A program made the translations under genes and the position numbers. The notes beneath the pieces were generated by a model. The model searched no databases. It was not told the origin of the DNA and worked only from the letters and a program-made list of their open reading frames with translations. This document shows, one piece after another, positions 1 through 6,142 of a stretch of 19,234 nucleotides of DNA. This stretch comes from an uncultured Ruminococcus sp. (lineage in GTDB: Bacteria; Bacillota; Clostridia; Oscillospirales; Ruminococcaceae), in assembly GCA_900319195.1 (NCBI GenBank), contig ONNL01000040.1, positions 1 to 19,234 of the forward strand, read 5' to 3'. Position 1 is the stretch's first letter. Every line of letters starts with the position of its first letter.

Positions 1-107
1 GCCATGCTGTCACAGGAGCGTGTGTTATCGAGGTGATACAGGCGCTCATGCTTATGTCTCCCGTGCCGTATATAGAGAAGCGGCTGAGGGAAAAATTCAA
101 CCATTAA
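1..107 (+). CDS. C-terminal end of an unidentified protein (partial)
   Basis: An open frame enters from the left edge (first full codon at position 3) and stops at TAA 105-107. The 34 visible residues end in a basic stretch (EKRLREKFNH) after a hydrophobic segment rich in Met, Leu and Ile. I do not recognise the family from this piece. It lies about 20 nt upstream of the carboxypeptidase gene with no room for a promoter or terminator, so the two are probably cotranscribed. Confidence 0.5.
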   Translation, partial: HAVTGACVIEVIQALMLMSPVPYIEKRLREKFNH

Positions 108-128
108 ATTTCGGGGAACTTGATTCAA

Positions 129-1154
129 ATGAGTAAAAGACGAAAGGTCAGGACGGACCGTGCTGCAGCAGCTCTGGGAATACTCATTCTGCTCATTGCC
201 GTGCTTGTTTCATGCGCGAGGAGCTGCTCGGACGACGGCGGCGACAAGAAGCAGCACATTAAAAATAAAAAGGCGGCTGTCACCCATGATACTACCGAGG
301 CGACTACCGAGGAGGTAACTACTGCTCCGCTCGTGACCGTGCCGCATAACGACAACGAGCTCATAGAGGGACTTCCGACGTGCAGTGCCTGTGCGGTCTA
401 TTCGGTGGACTACGACACGATGCTGTACGAGTGCTACATCGACAAGCAGATAGCTCCTGCGAGCCTCACAAAGCTTCTCACGTCCTGCACAGCTCTCCGA
501 TATGCTGACTCGGACGACGTTTTCACAGTCGGCTCGGAGCAGTGGCTCGTGCCCGAAAATTCGAGCCTTGCATTGCTTGCGGAGGGACAGGAGCTCACGC
601 TTCATGACCTCATGTGCGGAATGCTGCTTGCCTCGGGAAACGATGCGGCATACACAACGGCTGTGGGTGTTGCACGTCAGTACAAGGACGACCCGTATCT
701 CTCGGACGACGAGGCAGTCTCAGTTTTCTGTGGATTCATGAACGACTATGCCGCGAGCATAGGCATGACGGGCAGCAGCTTCGTTTCGCCTGACGGCTGG
801 GACAATGATTCGCAGTATTCGACGGTGCACGACCTCATAAAGCTGGCGGCGCACGTACTGACAGTGCCTGAGCTGCGCGAGATAGTCGGGACATACTGCT
901 ATTCGACGAATTTCGTTACGGGTGACGCTGCGGAGTGGACTAACTCCAACAAGCTCCTTGACTCCGACGGTCTGTACTTCTGCCCGACGGCAATCGGCAT
1001 GAAAACAGGCTCGACTGCAAATGCAGGCAGCAATCTCATATCCGCCTTTGAGGAAAACGGTAAAACGTATATAATCGTCGTGGCAGGCTGTACCTCGGAC
1101 GATGAACGATATGAACTCACACTTGGTCTGCATGACCGATTTATCACACAGTAA
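129..1154 (+). CDS. D-alanyl-D-alanine carboxypeptidase family protein (peptidase S11)
   Basis: A serine-type penicillin-binding enzyme that, by family, trims the terminal D-Ala from peptidoglycan stem peptides outside the membrane. All three active-site motifs are present, counted from the ATG at 129: SLTK at about 112-115 (nucleophile Ser112), SGN at about 169-171, and KTG at about 292-294. The N-terminus has a basic patch and one hydrophobic segment (residues about 12-28) ending in LVSC, which fits a lipobox, so it may be a lipoprotein. A Thr/Glu-rich linker (residues about 50-70) leads to the catalytic domain. At 341 residues it is a short S11 enzyme without an obvious C-terminal PBP5-type domain. 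A TTG at 120 is in frame, but the GGGGA at 113-117 would be almost touching it, so the ATG at 129 is preferred. The GNAT gene follows after about 10 nt. Confidence 0.93.
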   Translation: MSKRRKVRTDRAAAALGILILLIAVLVSCARSCSDDGGDKKQHIKNKKAAVTHDTTEATTEEVTTAPLVTVPHNDNELIEGLPTCSACAVYSVDYDTMLYECYIDKQIAPASLTKLLTSCTALRYADSDDVFTVGSEQWLVPENSSLALLAEGQELTLHDLMCGMLLASGNDAAYTTAVGVARQYKDDPYLSDDEAVSVFCGFMNDYAASIGMTGSSFVSPDGWDNDSQYSTVHDLIKLAAHVLTVPELREIVGTYCYSTNFVTGDAAEWTNSNKLLDSDGLYFCPTAIGMKTGSTANAGSNLISAFEENGKTYIIVVAGCTSDDERYELTLGLHDRFITQ

Positions 1155-1164
1155 GGAGGAAATT

Positions 1165-1569
1165 ATGGCTGTTGAATTCAAAACGACACACGATTTCACC
1201 TGTGGTCAGCTTGAGGAGCTCTTCCTCTCGGTAGGCTGGTCGTCCGGAAACTACCCCGATAAGCTCGTGACTGCAATGAAAAATTTCGAGACTGTCATCT
1301 CCGCGTGGGACGGCAGCAAGCTCGTCGGCATGATATGCGCTATGGACGACGGTGTGATGAACGCCTATGTCCACTATCTGCTCGTCCGTCCCGAGTATCA
1401 GGGCATAAAGATAGGACGCGAGCTGGTCGGCAGAGTAAAGGAGAAGTATAAGGACTATCTGCGGATAGTGATAGTCGCTTACAACAAGGAAATGAACTTC
1501 TACGCAAATTGCGGATTCAAGAGGGCAGAGGACTCAAGCCCGATGTTCATTACCTCGCTCTGGACGTAA
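1165..1569 (+). CDS. GNAT family N-acetyltransferase
   Basis: Small acetyl-CoA-dependent acyltransferase of 134 residues; the substrate cannot be told. The acetyl-CoA pyrophosphate-binding motif A is clear: the strand VHYLLVRPEYQG is followed by IKIGREL, giving the Q-x-x-G-x-G pattern. The C-terminal part (MNFYANCGFKRAED) matches the usual 'FY..cGF' end of the GNAT core. The frame stays open upstream to 1102, inside the carboxypeptidase gene, but the AAGGAGGA at 1153-1160 lies just before the ATG at 1165 and fixes the start there. The TAA at 1567-1569 is followed almost at once by the ribosome binding site of the deaminase gene, which indicates one transcript. Confidence 0.9.
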   Translation: MAVEFKTTHDFTCGQLEELFLSVGWSSGNYPDKLVTAMKNFETVISAWDGSKLVGMICAMDDGVMNAYVHYLLVRPEYQGIKIGRELVGRVKEKYKDYLRIVIVAYNKEMNFYANCGFKRAEDSSPMFITSLWT

Positions 1570-1578
1570 GGAGGAGCT

Positions 1579-1977
1579 ATGGACGCTGTCTGGGTGAAAA
1601 TGTATGAGGCGGCGAAGGCTGTCCTCGCTCCGAGGACGATCTCCGAATATGTCACCGCCGGGGATGTAAGCGCCGCAGTTTTAAGCAAGTCCGGAAGGAT
1701 CTATACGGGCGTGTGCATCGACACCTGCTCGACGCTCGGTATCTGTGCCGAGAGAAACGCTGTTTTCAATATGATAACGAACGGCGAACATGAGATAGCG
1801 CGGGTGCTGTGTATCCCGCCCAATGATGGCAAGGGAGCACCCTGCGGAGCCTGCCGCGAGCTTATGGTGCAGCTAATGCCGCAAAGCTATAAGGACATCG
1901 AGATAATGCTCGATTACAGTGCGGACAAAGTAATTACCCTCGGCGAGCTGACTCCCGAGTGGTGGATAGATTATTGA
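1579..1977 (+). CDS. Cytidine deaminase-like zinc hydrolase
   Basis: 132 residues, the usual length of a homotetrameric cytidine deaminase, which converts cytidine or deoxycytidine to uridine in pyrimidine salvage. The zinc site is intact: C56-A57-E58 (GICAERNAVF) supplies one ligand and the catalytic Glu, and P88-C89-G-A-C92 supplies the other two cysteines. The C-terminus (TLGELTPEWW) matches the family's 'L.ELLP..F' ending. The N-x-E ribose-binding motif usually found before the CAE is not obvious; the segment reads GVCIDTCSTLG. The substrate could therefore differ (blasticidin-S-deaminase-like or another nucleoside). The start follows AAGGAGGA with 7-8 nt spacing, 9 nt after the GNAT stop. 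Confidence 0.88.
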   Translation: MDAVWVKMYEAAKAVLAPRTISEYVTAGDVSAAVLSKSGRIYTGVCIDTCSTLGICAERNAVFNMITNGEHEIARVLCIPPNDGKGAPCGACRELMVQLMPQSYKDIEIMLDYSADKVITLGELTPEWWIDY

Positions 1978-1994
1978 CAGGAAGGTAAAGTGCA

Positions 1995-2345
1995 ATGATA
2001 AAAGTAGATATGAACGACCTCGACCGCTTCTTCAAAAAGAGCGAGCTTATCCCTGCGATATGCTATGAGGTCAACACCAAAACAGTGCTCATGCTTGCGT
2101 ATATGAACAAGGAGAGCCTGAAAAAGACGCTTGAAACGGGCTATACATGGTTCTGGAGCCGTTCAAGACAGAAATACTGGAACAAGGGCGAATCGTCGGG
2201 ACACGTACAGAAGGTCGTTTCGATCTACGGCGACTGCGATGATGATACCCTGCTTGTTAATGTCGAGCAGACGGGCGTTGCCTGTCATACGGGAAGCTAC
2301 AGCTGCTTCTTCAACGAAATATATAATAATGAGGAGAATGAATAA
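1995..2345 (+). CDS. hisI: Phosphoribosyl-AMP cyclohydrolase
   Basis: Opens the adenine ring of phosphoribosyl-AMP in the third step of histidine biosynthesis, in the cytoplasm. 116 residues, the size of a stand-alone HisI. Family motifs are strong: WFWSRSRQKYWNKGESSGH (about 52-70), the metal-binding Asp cluster DCDDD (about 80-84), and GVACHTGSYSCFF with the zinc-ligand cysteines C97 and C104. The gene has an AGGAAGG about 10 nt upstream and overlaps the next gene by one base (TAATG), so HisI and HisE are translationally coupled rather than fused as in HisIE proteins. Confidence 0.97.
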   Translation: MIKVDMNDLDRFFKKSELIPAICYEVNTKTVLMLAYMNKESLKKTLETGYTWFWSRSRQKYWNKGESSGHVQKVVSIYGDCDDDTLLVNVEQTGVACHTGSYSCFFNEIYNNEENE

Positions 2346-2683
2346 TGACAGTTTATCATGAGATCTTTGAGGTGCTCAAGCAGAGAAAAAAGGACTTCGA
2401 CGAGGGACAAGCTCCCGAGAAATCATACACCTGCTATCTCTATGAGAAGGGTGTGGACAAGATATGCAAGAAGGTCGGTGAGGAGGCTGCCGAGACTATT
2501 ATCGCGGCGAAAAACGGCGACAATGACGAGCTCATGAACGAGATAAACGACCTTCTCTATCACGTAATGGTGCTCTGTGTAAATCAGGGACTCGAGTGGT
2601 CTGACGTTGAAAAGGTGCTCGACGAGAGAAACGAAAAGATAGGCAATCTCAAGCAGTTCCACACAACAGACAAGAACTCGTGA
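2345..2683 (+). CDS. hisE: Phosphoribosyl-ATP pyrophosphatase
   Basis: Hydrolyses phosphoribosyl-ATP to phosphoribosyl-AMP and pyrophosphate, the step just before HisI. 112 residues with the MazG-like all-alpha metal-binding pattern: KVGEEAAETIIAAKN (about 41-55), then NEINDLLYHVMVL (about 64-76), giving the EExxE and ExxxD ligands of the NTP pyrophosphohydrolase fold. GAGGAG at 2331-2336 precedes the ATG, which overlaps the hisI stop. It is the last gene of the + strand run and is followed by a hairpin terminator. No other his genes are in the window; they may lie to the left or elsewhere. Confidence 0.97.
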   Translation: MTVYHEIFEVLKQRKKDFDEGQAPEKSYTCYLYEKGVDKICKKVGEEAAETIIAAKNGDNDELMNEINDLLYHVMVLCVNQGLEWSDVEKVLDERNEKIGNLKQFHTTDKNS

Positions 2684-2704
2684 GGTAGCATTTTCGGATA
2701 TAAT

Positions 2705-2751
2705 AAAAAACTGCTGTCCGCCCTGTATTCAGGCGGCAGCAGTTCTTTTTT
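2705..2751. terminator. Bidirectional intrinsic terminator after hisE and the DUF1508 gene
   Basis: An arm at 2709-2722 pairs with 2732-2744 (about 13 bp, GC-rich, with one bulged T at 2717) around a 9-nt loop. It is followed by CTTTTTT on the + strand and preceded by AAAAAA, which reads as a U-tract on the - strand. It lies between two convergent genes and can serve both. Confidence 0.9.
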
Positions 2752-2766
2752 GCATAATATGTATAA

Positions 2767-3141
2767 TTATTCGGGAAGCTCCACAGGAGCATCAGCAGCA
2801 TTCTTGCGGACACTCTCAACACCATTCTTGCAGCTGTCAAGCTTCTTGTAGCCTTCACTCACTGCGATGGTCTGTCCATTTCTTGCTTTAAGGCGGAATC
2901 TGAATTCGCCGGCCTTATCGGTGTATATCTCGAATTTAGGATTGGTCTCTGTTTTGAAGCCCTCAACGGTCTGGTCCTCTAAGTTGGCAACAGGAGCATT
3001 CTTAGAAACGCTCTCAACGCCGTTTTTTACGCTTGCAAGGGTGTTGTAGACCTCGCCGCCCGTTGCGATTATTTCCCCGTTTGATGCCTTCAGACTGAAT
3101 GTAAAGCCTGTTTTAGTTTCCTTGATGACAAATTTTCCCAT
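2767..3141 (-). CDS. Double DUF1508 (YegP-like) small protein
   Basis: 124 residues made of two tandem copies of the DUF1508 beta-hairpin unit. The first runs about 1-50 and the second about 66-115. Both carry 'F.. f.LKA.NG..IA.s..Y..l.s.KNGVESV.KNA' (KNGVESVSKNA and KNGVESVRKNA are the clearest repeats). The family is cytoplasmic and small; its biochemical role is not established. An in-frame GTG at 3150 directly abuts the AAAGG, so the ATG at 3141 with about 10 nt spacing is preferred. The gene is alone, with its own strong promoter and a terminator shared with hisE. Confidence 0.92.
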   Translation of the reverse strand: MGKFVIKETKTGFTFSLKASNGEIIATGGEVYNTLASVKNGVESVSKNAPVANLEDQTVEGFKTETNPKFEIYTDKAGEFRFRLKARNGQTIAVSEGYKKLDSCKNGVESVRKNAADAPVELPE

Positions 3142-3186
3142 GATTTTCACACCTTTCTGAAATTATAGCTTAAAAACTATATCTTT

Positions 3187-3215
3187 ATTATATATATTTC
3201 ATTGCGATTTGTCAA
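3187..3215 (-). promoter_or_regulatory. Consensus sigma-70 promoter for the DUF1508 gene
   Basis: On the - strand TTGACA (3215-3210) is followed after exactly 17 nt by TATAAT (3192-3187), both perfect consensus hexamers. Transcription would start near 3180 and give a leader of about 40 nt. Such a match suggests strong constitutive expression. Confidence 0.88.
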
Positions 3216-3262
3216 TATCTTTTCTATATTTTTGTGAAAAAATAAAAAAATTTTGCATACTG

Positions 3263-3291
3263 TTGCAATTTGCGCGAAATTGTGGTAAAAT
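3263..3291 (+). promoter_or_regulatory. Promoter of the RNase P RNA gene
   Basis: TTGCAA (3263-3268) and TAAAAT (3286-3291) are separated by 17 nt. The expected start, 6-7 nt downstream, coincides with the first paired base of RNase P RNA helix P1 at 3297, so placement of promoter and RNA gene support each other. Confidence 0.85.
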
Positions 3292-3296
3292 ATAAC

Positions 3297-3635
3297 TGAG
3301 CAGACTATGCGGCAGCGGAAACGTTTTAGTTTACGAGGAAAGTCCGGGCACCACAGAGCAAGGATAACTGCTAACAGCAGCCGAGGGCGACCTTAGGGCA
3401 AGTGCAACAGAGATATACCGCCTCTTTTGAGGTAAGGGTGGAAAGGCGAGGTAAGAGCTCACCGGAGCACAGGAGACTGTGCTGCCATGTAAACCCTATC
3501 CGGTGCAACGTCTATTGGTGTTGTGTATCAACGTCGGCTCGGCGGATGCACAGCAATGACGGCTTGAGCATATCGGCAACGGTATGAGTAGATAAATTGC
3601 CGCACTCGACAGAACCCGGCTTATCGGTCTGGTCA
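3297..3635 (+). ncRNA. rnpB: RNase P RNA (catalytic subunit of RNase P)
   Basis: Ribozyme that removes the 5' leader of tRNA precursors, working with the RnpA protein. The conserved core is unmistakable: GAGGAAAGTCCGGGC at about 3336-3350, the GTGCAACAGAGATATACCGCC block at about 3401-3421 (usual form GTGCAACAGAAA..ACCGCC), GGTAAGGGTGGAAAGG followed by GAGGTAAGAGCTCACCG, and the 3' block GAGTAGATAAATTGCCGC...GACAGAACCCGGCTTA ending near 3624. The ends pair to form helix P1: 3297-3305 with 3627-3635, eight of nine positions complementary. At about 340 nt it has a typical length. The short open frames inside it are not genes. Confidence 0.97.
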
Positions 3636-3646
3636 CTTTATTATGG

Positions 3647-3724
3647 ATTTTGCCCCATATGACACACAGTTTCATTGAAAGGTCTCGTGTACCTTTCTGT
3701 GTGTCATATGGGGCAAATTTTTTG
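3647..3724 (+). terminator. Long hairpin terminator of rnpB
   Basis: Arms 3649-3669 and 3697-3717 are perfectly complementary over 21 bp and are followed on the + strand by TTTTTT (3718-3723). The 27-nt loop holds a second hairpin (AAAGGT 3678-3683 with ACCTTT 3691-3696). On the - strand there is no T-run after the stem, so it is mainly a + strand terminator for rnpB. The stem is longer than is usual for an intrinsic terminator. Confidence 0.88.
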
Positions 3725-3737
3725 ACAGCCTTTTCCG

Positions 3738-4619
3738 TCAATTCTTATTGTTTTTGATTTTCTGTTCAAGCTCCTCAAGCTGTTCACGGAAGGACTTCCG
3801 CGTGAATGTGAGCTTCGGGAATGCCTTCTGGAGTCTCCTGCTCTCGAAGGAGCGCTTCTCGAGAATCTCCCTGTACTTAGCCTTCAGCTCGTCATACTTG
3901 ACACGCTGTTCGGCAGACCATTCCTCGTATTTACGACGGTTTTCGGCAGCTTTTGCGTCGTACTTCTCGCGCAGTTCGTCGGACTTCTCCGAGATCTCCT
4001 TTTTCGCCGTCATGAAGTTCTCGACACCATTGAACAGCTTCTCGCCCGCAGCGTCGGATATTTTCCTCATCTCGTCGGATATGTCCGCAAGCAGAAGCAC
4101 ACGCTTCTTGATATGGACGATAGCAAGCACTGTGATAACGAGGTCGCTCGCAAATCCGACCATGAAAACGCTTATCAGCACAACTCCGAGCTTGTGGGGG
4201 ATACGTTCCACAAAGCGCTGTGTTACGGGGAAAATGAGCCTTACTACCACGAGACAGGCAACTCCCCACAGGAGCGAGAATTTAAGGCAGATATAACCGC
4301 CGAGGTTGAATTTCTCCTCGGAGTAGTCCCACCAGTGAGCGTGGAATATCTTTTCAAGCAGGAAGCCTGTGACAAGCTCAAGTACCGTCGTGAGAATGAC
4401 CGACCCGATGTACAGTATAATGAGGTCGTTTTTGAGCGGTTCGAGCGTAGCTGTTACAATCAGCACTCCCACGCCATATATTGGGCAGTAGGGACCGTTC
4501 AGAAAACCGCGGTTGATAAACCTTGCGTGCTCGACCGCCTGATACACTACCTCAAGGCACCACCCGAGGAATGCATATATCATGAAGTACCAGAGCAGCT
4601 CATATACCGAATGGACTAT
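3738..4619 (-). CDS. CmpB-type (putative ABC-transporter type IV, DUF1113) membrane protein with charged C-terminal tail
   Basis: The N-terminal half matches the PF06541 family: IYAFLGWCLEVVYQAVEH, then FINRGFLNGPYCPIYGVG, then several hydrophobic segments spread over about 130 residues. The second half (about the last 110 residues) is highly charged, rich in Glu, Lys and Arg, and probably forms a long cytoplasmic coiled coil. Its transport role is only a family label. The first plain ATG is at 4583, but the family's conserved start (here ELLWYF before MIYAFLGW) continues upstream of it. A GGAGG at 4632-4628 lies 8 nt before an in-frame ATA at 4619. An in-frame ATG at 4634 overlaps the preceding gene's stop but meets TGA after three codons. 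I therefore place the start at ATA 4619 tentatively; the conservative alternative is ATG 4583 (281 residues). Confidence 0.82.
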   Translation of the reverse strand: MVHSVYELLWYFMIYAFLGWCLEVVYQAVEHARFINRGFLNGPYCPIYGVGVLIVTATLEPLKNDLIILYIGSVILTTVLELVTGFLLEKIFHAHWWDYSEEKFNLGGYICLKFSLLWGVACLVVVRLIFPVTQRFVERIPHKLGVVLISVFMVGFASDLVITVLAIVHIKKRVLLLADISDEMRKISDAAGEKLFNGVENFMTAKKEISEKSDELREKYDAKAAENRRKYEEWSAEQRVKYDELKAKYREILEKRSFESRRLQKAFPKLTFTRKSFREQLEELEQKIKNNKN

Positions 4620-4633
4620 ACCTCACACCTCCA

Positions 4634-5302
4634 TCAATAGCCGAGCTCTTCCCCGACGAGTATCACCTTTATGCGTCCCTTATGGCGCTGTTTCGCGGAG
4701 ATAAGGTAGTTGCAGCAGATGCGTGCGTCACTTCCGCAGCCGTCTGTGTACTGCCTTCCGTCGTCGCTAATGGACATACATTCGCCCTTTTCCTTGCAGT
4801 AGGTGTCGCAGTCAAGGCGAAGGCAGTTTGCGGGAGCGGCAATGGTCTTAACACGGTCAGCGGCTTCGTCGAGGTCACGTACTATCTTGTTGTAGCCTGC
4901 AATTATTATGACGGACTTCGGACCGAATGCGATAGCGGCGATACGGTTGCTGTTGCCGTCAACATTGTAGAGCACGCCGTCCTCGGTGACAGCATTGGTG
5001 CTCGAGATGAAAACGTCCGCGGAAAATGCCTTGATATAGAGCTCCGCGACCTCCTCGGGAGTCATCTTTGAGCGGTCAAGGTAGTTGTAATCGGGACTTG
5101 CGAGAAGCTCGGGGAGCCCACACTCCTTCATGGTCATAGTACCGCCGTTTGTGACGGTGCTGCCCTTGGGGATGAGCTTCTTCACGATGTCAGCAACGTC
5201 GTCCTTTGTGGGAGCGAAGTAGAATTCCATGTTGTTCCTTTTGAGGTTCTCGCCCACGCGCTCTATCCTTTTCTCGATAACTGCTTTAACATTATTGTCC
5301 AT
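4634..5302 (-). CDS. LUD domain protein (LutC/YkgG family, 'lactate utilization')
   Basis: 222 residues. The LUD/DUF162 fold is shown by GSTVTNGGTMTMKECGL (about 47-63), ADVFISSTNAVTEDG (about 95-109), and YNVDGNSNRIAAIAFGPKSV (about 112-131), followed by IIIAGYNKIV. The family includes LutC of the lactate oxidation complex, but single-domain clostridial members like this have no proven substrate. The tail contains seven cysteines (160, 165, 169, 175, 189, 196, 197), which could bind metal. The start ATG follows GGAGG with a 7-nt spacer. The stop overlaps an ATG in the next gene's frame (TGATG), which suggests coupling with the CmpB-type gene. No own promoter is seen; a terminator hairpin ends right before its ribosome binding site. 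Confidence 0.9.
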   Translation of the reverse strand: MDNNVKAVIEKRIERVGENLKRNNMEFYFAPTKDDVADIVKKLIPKGSTVTNGGTMTMKECGLPELLASPDYNYLDRSKMTPEEVAELYIKAFSADVFISSTNAVTEDGVLYNVDGNSNRIAAIAFGPKSVIIIAGYNKIVRDLDEAADRVKTIAAPANCLRLDCDTYCKEKGECMSISDDGRQYTDGCGSDARICCNYLISAKQRHKGRIKVILVGEELGY

Positions 5303-5312
5303 AAAAACACCT

Positions 5313-5350
5313 CCAAAAAATAAGTATGCGGAACAGCTTGTCCCGCATAC
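5313..5350 (-). terminator. Terminator between hpf and the LUD gene
   Basis: On the - strand 5350-5339 pairs with 5335-5324: 12 bp including one G-U pair, with a 3-nt loop. It is followed by TTATTTTTTGG. The G-U pair becomes an A-C mismatch when read on the + strand, so it is built for the - strand. It lies about 20 nt before the LUD start codon, its T-run ending against the GGAGG, so it may act as an attenuator as well as the end of hpf. Confidence 0.85.
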
Positions 5351-5375
5351 GTTTTTATAATTTAAGCCTTACCAA

Positions 5376-5903
5376 TTATGCCCTCTCGGGTTCAAGCACC
5401 GCATAGTTGCCTTCGGTACGCTTGTAAACTACGTTTACGTCGCCCGTATTTGCATTTGTGAACATGAAGAAGTTATGTCCGAGCATATTCATCTGGAGAA
5501 TAGCCTCGTCCTCTGTCATGGGGCGCATTGTAAACTTCTTGTGGCGGATAACATCATAGTCGTCATTTTCTGGAACATTGTCAGCGAACTGCTGCTTGAA
5601 AGCGGTGTCCTTGAGCTTTTTCTCGATTTTGGTCTTGTTGCGGCGGATCTGTCTGATGATCTTATCTATAGCGTCGTCAAGGGCAGCATTCTTGTCCTCA
5701 GCGCTGCGTTCTGCACGGTAAATCATGCTGTTGTACTTAACAGTAAGCTCGAGCACGATCTGATTTTTAAGTTCTGAAATAACTACCTTTGCGTTTGCAT
5801 CATCTCCGAAGAATTTTCCAAGTTTTTTGTCGATACGCTCCTGAGCGTGATCTGAGAAGTTCTGTGGTATCTGCATTTTTTTAGCTGTGATGGTTGTTTT
5901 CAT
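5376..5903 (-). CDS. hpf: Ribosome hibernation promoting factor, long form
   Basis: Binds the 30S subunit in slow growth and, in the long form, joins ribosomes into inactive 100S dimers. 175 residues, typical for long HPF. The N-terminal S30AE domain (about 1-105) has the 'KVVISELKNQIVLELTVKYN...YRAERSAEDKNAALDDAIDKIIRQIRRNK' pattern seen here in pieces. After a short linker the C-terminal dimerisation domain (about 118-172) reads VIRHKKFTMRPMTEDEAILQ, then MLGHNFFMFTNANTGDVNVVYKR. The start is fixed by AAGGAGG with an 8-nt spacer. It is monocistronic, or reads weakly into the LUD gene, with its own extended -10 promoter. Confidence 0.97.
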   Translation of the reverse strand: MKTTITAKKMQIPQNFSDHAQERIDKKLGKFFGDDANAKVVISELKNQIVLELTVKYNSMIYRAERSAEDKNAALDDAIDKIIRQIRRNKTKIEKKLKDTAFKQQFADNVPENDDYDVIRHKKFTMRPMTEDEAILQMNMLGHNFFMFTNANTGDVNVVYKRTEGNYAVLEPERA

Positions 5904-5962
5904 ATATTAGTCCTCCTTAGAACTTGAGTTATGGGAGAGGGGGTTCCTCATCTCATGGTTAT

Positions 5963-5991
5963 ATTATACCACAATCATATAGAAATTACAA
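5963..5991 (-). promoter_or_regulatory. Extended -10 promoter of hpf
   Basis: On the - strand TTGTAA (5991-5986) is followed after 17 nt by TATAAT (5968-5963), preceded by TGG (a TGn extended -10). Transcription would begin near 5956 and give a leader of about 50 nt. No separate stress-sigma motif was recognised. Confidence 0.8.
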
Positions 5992-6142
5992 TAGATTTTC
6001 TACATCTTTGTTAATTTCTAACAACTAAAATTTGACATTTTGTGCATTCTGACAATGATGCTGTATGGTGTTGACTTGAAATCGCGGCAGCTCCTACACC
6101 TTCTCTTCTACTCGAAAATACTCTATTTTAGGCTTTTATGTA

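Noticed and set aside
3402..3587. Short open frame inside the rnpB region
   Set aside because: The whole stretch is accounted for by conserved RNase P RNA elements.
6103..6130. AT-rich hairpin (AAAATA/TATTTT) after the PBP gene as a terminator
   Set aside because: Only 6 A-T pairs and no following T-run; too weak to call.
5904..6142. A raiA-type structured RNA upstream of hpf
   Set aside because: The hpf promoter at 5963-5991 leaves a leader of only about 50 nt, and no long structure is visible in the gap.
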